Source of the DNA: MVRV01 sp964646755
GTDB lineage: Bacteria; Desulfobacterota; Syntrophia; Syntrophales; Smithellaceae
Length of the DNA: 17,285 bases
Reading direction: 5' to 3'
Assembly (NCBI GenBank): GCA_964646755.1
Contig: CAZYIE010000054.1
Coordinates: 1-17,285 of the forward strand
This document shows positions 13,323 through 17,285 of the stretch, piece by piece. The notes under the pieces were generated by a model. The model saw only the letters and a list, made by a program, of their open reading frames with translations. It did not search any database and had not been told where the DNA came from. The translations under genes were made by a program, and so were the position numbers. Position 1 is the stretch's first letter, and the number at the start of each line of letters is the position of its first letter.

Positions 13323-16300
13323 CTATTTCCCGTCCAGTTCCTTTCGGACTGCCAGGCCGAGTCGTTCCAATATATAGGGTTTTTTGACATATTTGCCGGC
13401 GCCTAGTGCCATAGCTTGACTGACTCGATCAGTTTCCGAAAAACCGCTTACAATAACCGCCTTTTGATTCGGATGCAGTTTCAGAATCTCCTTATAGGTA
13501 TCCAACCCGTCAATACCCGGATCCATGATCATATCCAGAACAAGCAGGTCTGCTTTGCTGGTCTGGAGGTATTTGACGGCCTCTTCGCCGCTGGAGGCTG
13601 ATGTAACCTGGTAATTCAACTTGCCAAGCATTTTGGCCGCCAGTTCGCGCTGCCCCTTTATGTCATCAACAACCAGAATGGATTCTCCTTTGCCCAGGTA
13701 TTCGGATACCGAGGCGGAAATCTGATCTGTCAGCATATCTTCTCTGGTGACCGGGAAATAGAGGGTGAAGGTCGTCCCTTCACCTACTTCACTCTGAACA
13801 TCAATGTATCCGTTATGATCCTTAACCGTTCCCCAAACAACGGCAAGCCCCAGCCCTGTGCCGCTTCTGCCCATGATTTTCTTGGTGTAAAACGGTTCAA
13901 AGATGCGTTTGAGATCGGCCTCGGATATGCCCTCTCCGGTATCGGATACGGATAATACTACATAGTCTCCTTCTCTGATATTGTCATATCCATGGATTGG
14001 TTTGTCCAGGTATTGATTGCCTGTCGTAACAGTAATCACTCCTCCCGTGGGCATGGCTTCGGCAGCATTGGAAATCAGGTTCATGATTGTCTTGTTAAGA
14101 TGCACGGAAGATCCTTTGACATTCAGCACCTCTGATTCAAGGTTTATCTTTATCCGCACCTGGGGATGAAATAGGCGCAGCTTGTCAAATACTGCGCTCT
14201 TTTGAACATCGGCGACGGTGGCATTGAGATTAATAACTCCTTCTGTACGGACGCCTCTGCGGGCCATAGTCAGCAGATCCTGAACAACTGCCGCAGCCAT
14301 ATCTCCGCCCTGTTTGATGTTCTTGATGTCTTCTCTTAAATGGTTTGATTCATCAATCTCTTCGAGAACCATCTCCGAGTAACCAACCAGAATGCCCAGG
14401 GCATTGTTGAGATCATGAGCGACACCGCCGGCCAGCAAGCCCAGTGCTTCCATTTTCTCGGAGCGCTGCAGGCGTTCTTCTAACGCGCGGCGTTCCTCTT
14501 CCGCACGTTTCCACTCGGTGATATCCGTTGCAATTCCAGCCAGGGCAATCTTGTTGCCCCGGTCGTCCAGAACGACTTGCGTTCGACAATCCAGAAAGAC
14601 TTCCCGTCCATCGGCGGTCCGGTTGACCACCTCGCCCCGCCACTCCCCGTGCTCGAGCGTCTCTTCGACGATCTGACGCTGTCTGGCGCCTCGTTCGGGG
14701 TCCTCTCCATATTTCTCCGTGGTGACGCCGATGAGTTCGTCGCGGGAATAACCCAGTCTCCGGGCCGCAGTGTCGTTAACATAGGTAATGACACCGTCGC
14801 TGTCGGTCACGGTCACGCTATCATGAATTTGATTGAGCACGAGTGATTGCAGGCGCATTTGAGCTTCCGCCTGCTTTTGTTCGGTGATGTCGCTGGCAAT
14901 GCTCAAAATCACGGCGCGGCCTTCCCATTGAACCTGCTTTGCCTGGACTTGAAGTGGGAAAACTGTTCCGTCTTTGCGGTAGTGACCAACCTCGAAGGAC
15001 GCCTCTCCTTCTTCGGCGATCAGCCGGAAACGCTCCTCCAGCAGGGCATCACTCTCGGGAACATCCATGTCGTGGAGGTTGATGGCCATGAACTCGTCTT
15101 CATCGTACCCGTGGAGCGAAAATGTTTTTCGGTTGGCGTAAAGAAAGCGTCCATCGGTGTCGTGAATCGTGATCGAAGCGGGAGCCTCGTCGAGCATGCG
15201 GACGAGCAGGGCAATGCGGGCATCCTGTTGCTTGCGCTCGGTGATATCTCTAAATTCTACGGTCCTTACCATTTTCCCCTTGTAGGGAATATTGCGGGCC
15301 TCCAAACTTAGTGGATATTCCTCTCCGTTTTTACGCAACCCGATTGCCTCATAAGGTTTCTCGTAACCGGATTGAATTTTACTCAAGACATCGTTTCTTG
15401 TTTTTTCTGCAATGAGCAATAAACCATCCATCCCCCCGGTCAGCTCGGCCACAGAATAGCCGGTCATGTCTGCCAAACCCCGATTGCATTCCAAAATAAT
15501 ACCCTTGTCATGAATTGCTATACCGCCAAAAGAGGCATTGTGCAGGGCCTTGAAACGTTCTTCGCTCTCCCGCAGCTCCTGCTCTTTTTTCTCCAGTTCC
15601 TTATATTTCTGAGCAATTTCATTGCCGTAAGCTGATAGTTGTTCATATGCCGCTCTAAGTTCAATATTCCTGTTTTTTAAATCTTGTTCTGACTGCTTGC
15701 GTGCGGTGATATCGCGGTGGCAGATGAAGATGCCGTCGCGTACTTTCACCACCTGGTGGTAGTGCCACGCGGCCGGTACATGGGTTTCGGGCAGGAAGAA
15801 TTCTTCCTCCAAAGGGACGCCGGTGTCCACGACACCCTTGTACTTCTCGAAAAAACCGGCCTCGCGGTTGATGGGCAGCACTTCGCACAGCCTTTTGCCC
15901 AGCAACTGGTCGCGGCTCATGCGCAACATCTCCTCGGAGCGCCGGTTCACGTCCACGAAGACGAAATCGTGGACTTCGCCGGTTTCGCCCCGCTCGCTGC
16001 GGAGCAGCAGCAACGCATCCAGGCTGGCGTCATTTGCCGCGCGGTACCGCTCTTCGCTTTCTCGCAGGGCCTGTTCCGCCATCCTGCGCTCCGTAATGTC
16101 GATTGCGATGCTGAGCACGACCTGCTGGCCTCGCCACTCGATGGCTCTTGCCGTGACATCGAGGGGTAAGGCCGAGCCATCCTTGCGGTGATGGGCGACT
16201 TCGAAGCGGGCTTCGCCCCTATCGGCAATCTGTTGAAACCGCTCGGCCAACAATGCCTCGCTTTCGGGCATATCGAGCTCATGCAGGTTGACGGACAGGA

Positions 16301-17285
16301 ACTCCTCTTCGGAATCGTACCCGTGCAGGAGCACATTCTGGCGATTGGAGAAGAGAAACCGCCCGTTGGTGTCGTGGATCGAAATTGCGGCCGGGACGTC
16401 GTCCAACATGCGGACGAGGAGGGCCATGCGAGCCTCGCGGTCCTTCCGCTCGGTGATGTCCTCCGCGAAACCCAGATAGGAGTCCGGCCCGAGACGAGTC
16501 GCGGACACCGTCCAGTGTCCAAGGGATCCGTCCGCGCGCCGGAAGGCCATATCTCCAACGGACTCGCCCGTCTCGATCAAGGTCTGGAAGTGCATCAAAC
16601 CCTCCTCGCTGCTCTCCTGGGGAAGCAGATCGGAAATTCGCATCGAGGTCAGTTGCCCGGCGGAGTAGCCGGTGATGCGCACGGCTGCGGGATTCACGTT
16701 AATGTAGCGACCCTGCCCGTCGGCGACGAAGACGCCGTACGGCGAATGCTCGATGTAGCTGCGGAAGCGCGCTTCGCTTTCCCGCAGGGCTTCCTCAGCC
16801 TCCTTGCGCTCGGTGATGTTCTCATGTGCGACAACCACCCGCCGGCCGTCTTTGTCCTGGACGGTGATATCGGAAGAGGCAATCAATACCGCCGGCTTGC
16901 CGTCGACGGTGAAAGGAATCTTATAGGTCTCAAGGACGGCGATGTTCCCATCGGGCTTCTTCATCGTCTCTTCGGGTATCACTTCGGCCCTGCCACTCTC
17001 GATCACCTGACGGTCGGCGGCGAGCATGGCCCGCAATTCCGCCTCATCCTCACACAGCTCGGCGTGAAGCATGCCGGTCATGGTGTCGATGGGTAGGCCA
17101 TAGAAGTCGGCAAGTTTTCGATTGACCAACAGGAAACGCCCCTCGCGGTTCTTGGCACAGATGTAGGCGGGAACCATATCCACGACATCCCGCAGGAGCG
17201 CGGTGCTGCGTGCCGCTTCCTCTTCCGCTCGTTTGCGCGCGGTGATGTCCCTGGTATATCCGAGAATCCCAATCGCTTTGCCAAC
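13323..17285 (-). CDS. Multi-PAS hybrid sensor histidine kinase, 5' end outside window
   Basis: The frame is open to the right edge: 34 codons upstream of the GTG at 17183 encode the end of another PAS domain (GYTRDITARKRAEEEAA), so the visible 1320 residues are partial and 17183 is not the start. Counting from 17183: PAS domains at about 1-128, 133-249, 252-370, 375-498, a coiled coil (500-540), then 541-653, 656-773 and 776-893. Then HisKA with the phosphorylated His923 in GGVAHDLNN, the ATPase domain (NLISNAAEAM with Asn1039, DTGEGI 1081-1086, GTGLGL 1108-1113), and a receiver domain (ILVVDD, phospho-acceptor Asp1217 in VLDMIMD, Lys1268 in KKPY). All key residues are present, so phosphorelay should work. 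No membrane segment is visible; it is cytoplasmic as far as seen. No DNA-binding output domain or partner regulator is nearby. The signals sensed are unknown. Confidence 0.9.
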   Translation of the reverse strand, partial: VGKAIGILGYTRDITARKRAEEEAARSTALLRDVVDMVPAYICAKNREGRFLLVNRKLADFYGLPIDTMTGMLHAELCEDEAELRAMLAADRQVIESGRAEVIPEETMKKPDGNIAVLETYKIPFTVDGKPAVLIASSDITVQDKDGRRVVVAHENITERKEAEEALRESEARFRSYIEHSPYGVFVADGQGRYINVNPAAVRITGYSAGQLTSMRISDLLPQESSEEGLMHFQTLIETGESVGDMAFRRADGSLGHWTVSATRLGPDSYLGFAEDITERKDREARMALLVRMLDDVPAAISIHDTNGRFLFSNRQNVLLHGYDSEEEFLSVNLHELDMPESEALLAERFQQIADRGEARFEVAHHRKDGSALPLDVTARAIEWRGQQVVLSIAIDITERRMAEQALRESEERYRAANDASLDALLLLRSERGETGEVHDFVFVDVNRRSEEMLRMSRDQLLGKRLCEVLPINREAGFFEKYKGVVDTGVPLEEEFFLPETHVPAAWHYHQVVKVRDGIFICHRDITARKQSEQDLKNRNIELRAAYEQLSAYGNEIAQKYKELEKKEQELRESEERFKALHNASFGGIAIHDKGIILECNRGLADMTGYSVAELTGGMDGLLLIAEKTRNDVLSKIQSGYEKPYEAIGLRKNGEEYPLSLEARNIPYKGKMVRTVEFRDITERKQQDARIALLVRMLDEAPASITIHDTDGRFLYANRKTFSLHGYDEDEFMAINLHDMDVPESDALLEERFRLIAEEGEASFEVGHYRKDGTVFPLQVQAKQVQWEGRAVILSIASDITEQKQAEAQMRLQSLVLNQIHDSVTVTDSDGVITYVNDTAARRLGYSRDELIGVTTEKYGEDPERGARQRQIVEETLEHGEWRGEVVNRTADGREVFLDCRTQVVLDDRGNKIALAGIATDITEWKRAEEERRALEERLQRSEKMEALGLLAGGVAHDLNNALGILVGYSEMVLEEIDESNHLREDIKNIKQGGDMAAAVVQDLLTMARRGVRTEGVINLNATVADVQKSAVFDKLRLFHPQVRIKINLESEVLNVKGSSVHLNKTIMNLISNAAEAMPTGGVITVTTGNQYLDKPIHGYDNIREGDYVVLSVSDTGEGISEADLKRIFEPFYTKKIMGRSGTGLGLAVVWGTVKDHNGYIDVQSEVGEGTTFTLYFPVTREDMLTDQISASVSEYLGKGESILVVDDIKGQRELAAKMLGKLNYQVTSASSGEEAVKYLQTSKADLLVLDMIMDPGIDGLDTYKEILKLHPNQKAVIVSGFSETDRVSQAMALGAGKYVKKPYILERLGLAVRKELDGK

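Noticed and set aside
14847..15311. Plus-strand ORF of 154 codons inside the kinase
   Set aside because: Shadow of the conserved PAS coding frame; no domain and no start signal.
16188..17096. Plus-strand ORF of 302 codons inside the kinase
   Set aside because: It lies antisense to a GC-rich coding region with clear PAS domains, has no ribosome binding site, and its translation looks like a reverse-frame shadow.
14516..17250. Evenly spaced CGGTGAT(A/G)TC repeats, considered as a CRISPR-like or regulatory array
   Set aside because: They are coding repeats: each encodes the conserved DIT at the end of a PAS domain, with 357-465 bases between them.
17078..17284. Minus-strand ORF of 68 codons at the right edge
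   Set aside because: Out of frame with the kinase, whose own frame is open to the edge and encodes a PAS end there.

Overview
The window looks like a chromosomal segment of a Gram-negative, anaerobic-type bacterium. The best fit is a member of the Desulfobacterota (old Deltaproteobacteria), possibly the Syntrophus/Smithella relatives. This rests on inference only: signal peptides and a lipobox typical of a cell with a periplasm, an acyl-CoA dehydrogenase behind its own XRE-cupin regulator, a DUF1385 membrane protein, a DUF4301 protein, a short PP-loop/NFACT-R type tRNA thiolase, a caspase-DUF1566 protein, a very long multi-PAS hybrid kinase, and intergenic repeats of the 'GTCATTCCGGC' and 'CCCCTCCC' kinds. 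There is no rRNA, tRNA, CRISPR array or intact transposase.

Left part (1-4700). After a gene-poor stretch holding a 178-bp palindromic miniature element (237-414) comes a minus-strand gene for a secreted caspase-fold protein with a coiled coil and a C-terminal DUF1566 domain. It is broken by a frameshift exactly at the catalytic His-Gly motif. Upstream of it a tight minus-strand operon (4321 to 2428) runs: a 73-aa helical protein, an HD-domain nucleotidase-like phosphohydrolase, a small lipoprotein and an AhpD/carboxymuconolactone-decarboxylase-like protein. A good sigma70-type promoter precedes it. A second miniature element (4421-4574), with the same ends but a different interior, lies between this operon and the divergent plus-strand genes.

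Middle part (4646-10340), all on the plus strand. An XRE-cupin regulator and an acyl-CoA dehydrogenase form a two-gene unit, with a long inverted repeat over the regulator promoter that suggests autoregulation. A strong hairpin ends it. Then come a DUF1385 membrane protein, a periplasmic double-LysM protein with a large unrecognised C-terminal region, and a PP-loop tRNA thiolation enzyme. A terminator-like hairpin sits directly on the ribosome binding site region of the last gene.

Right part (10583-17285), all on the minus strand. Two small secreted proteins of unknown function, a DUF4301 protein with UDP-sugar-pyrophosphorylase-like motifs, and a hybrid histidine kinase with seven complete PAS domains plus the tail of an eighth. 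The kinase gene is open at the right edge of the window, so its start is not visible. Base composition inside the kinase changes sharply around one PAS domain, and two other PAS domains are near-duplicates, so it looks assembled by domain duplication and shuffling.

The strongest unusual signals are the pair of miniature elements with shared ends, 5-bp target duplications and unrelated interiors; the frameshift that removes the caspase catalytic histidine; the operator-like repeat of the XRE-cupin gene; and the mosaic kinase. I see no clear, wholly new multi-gene system.
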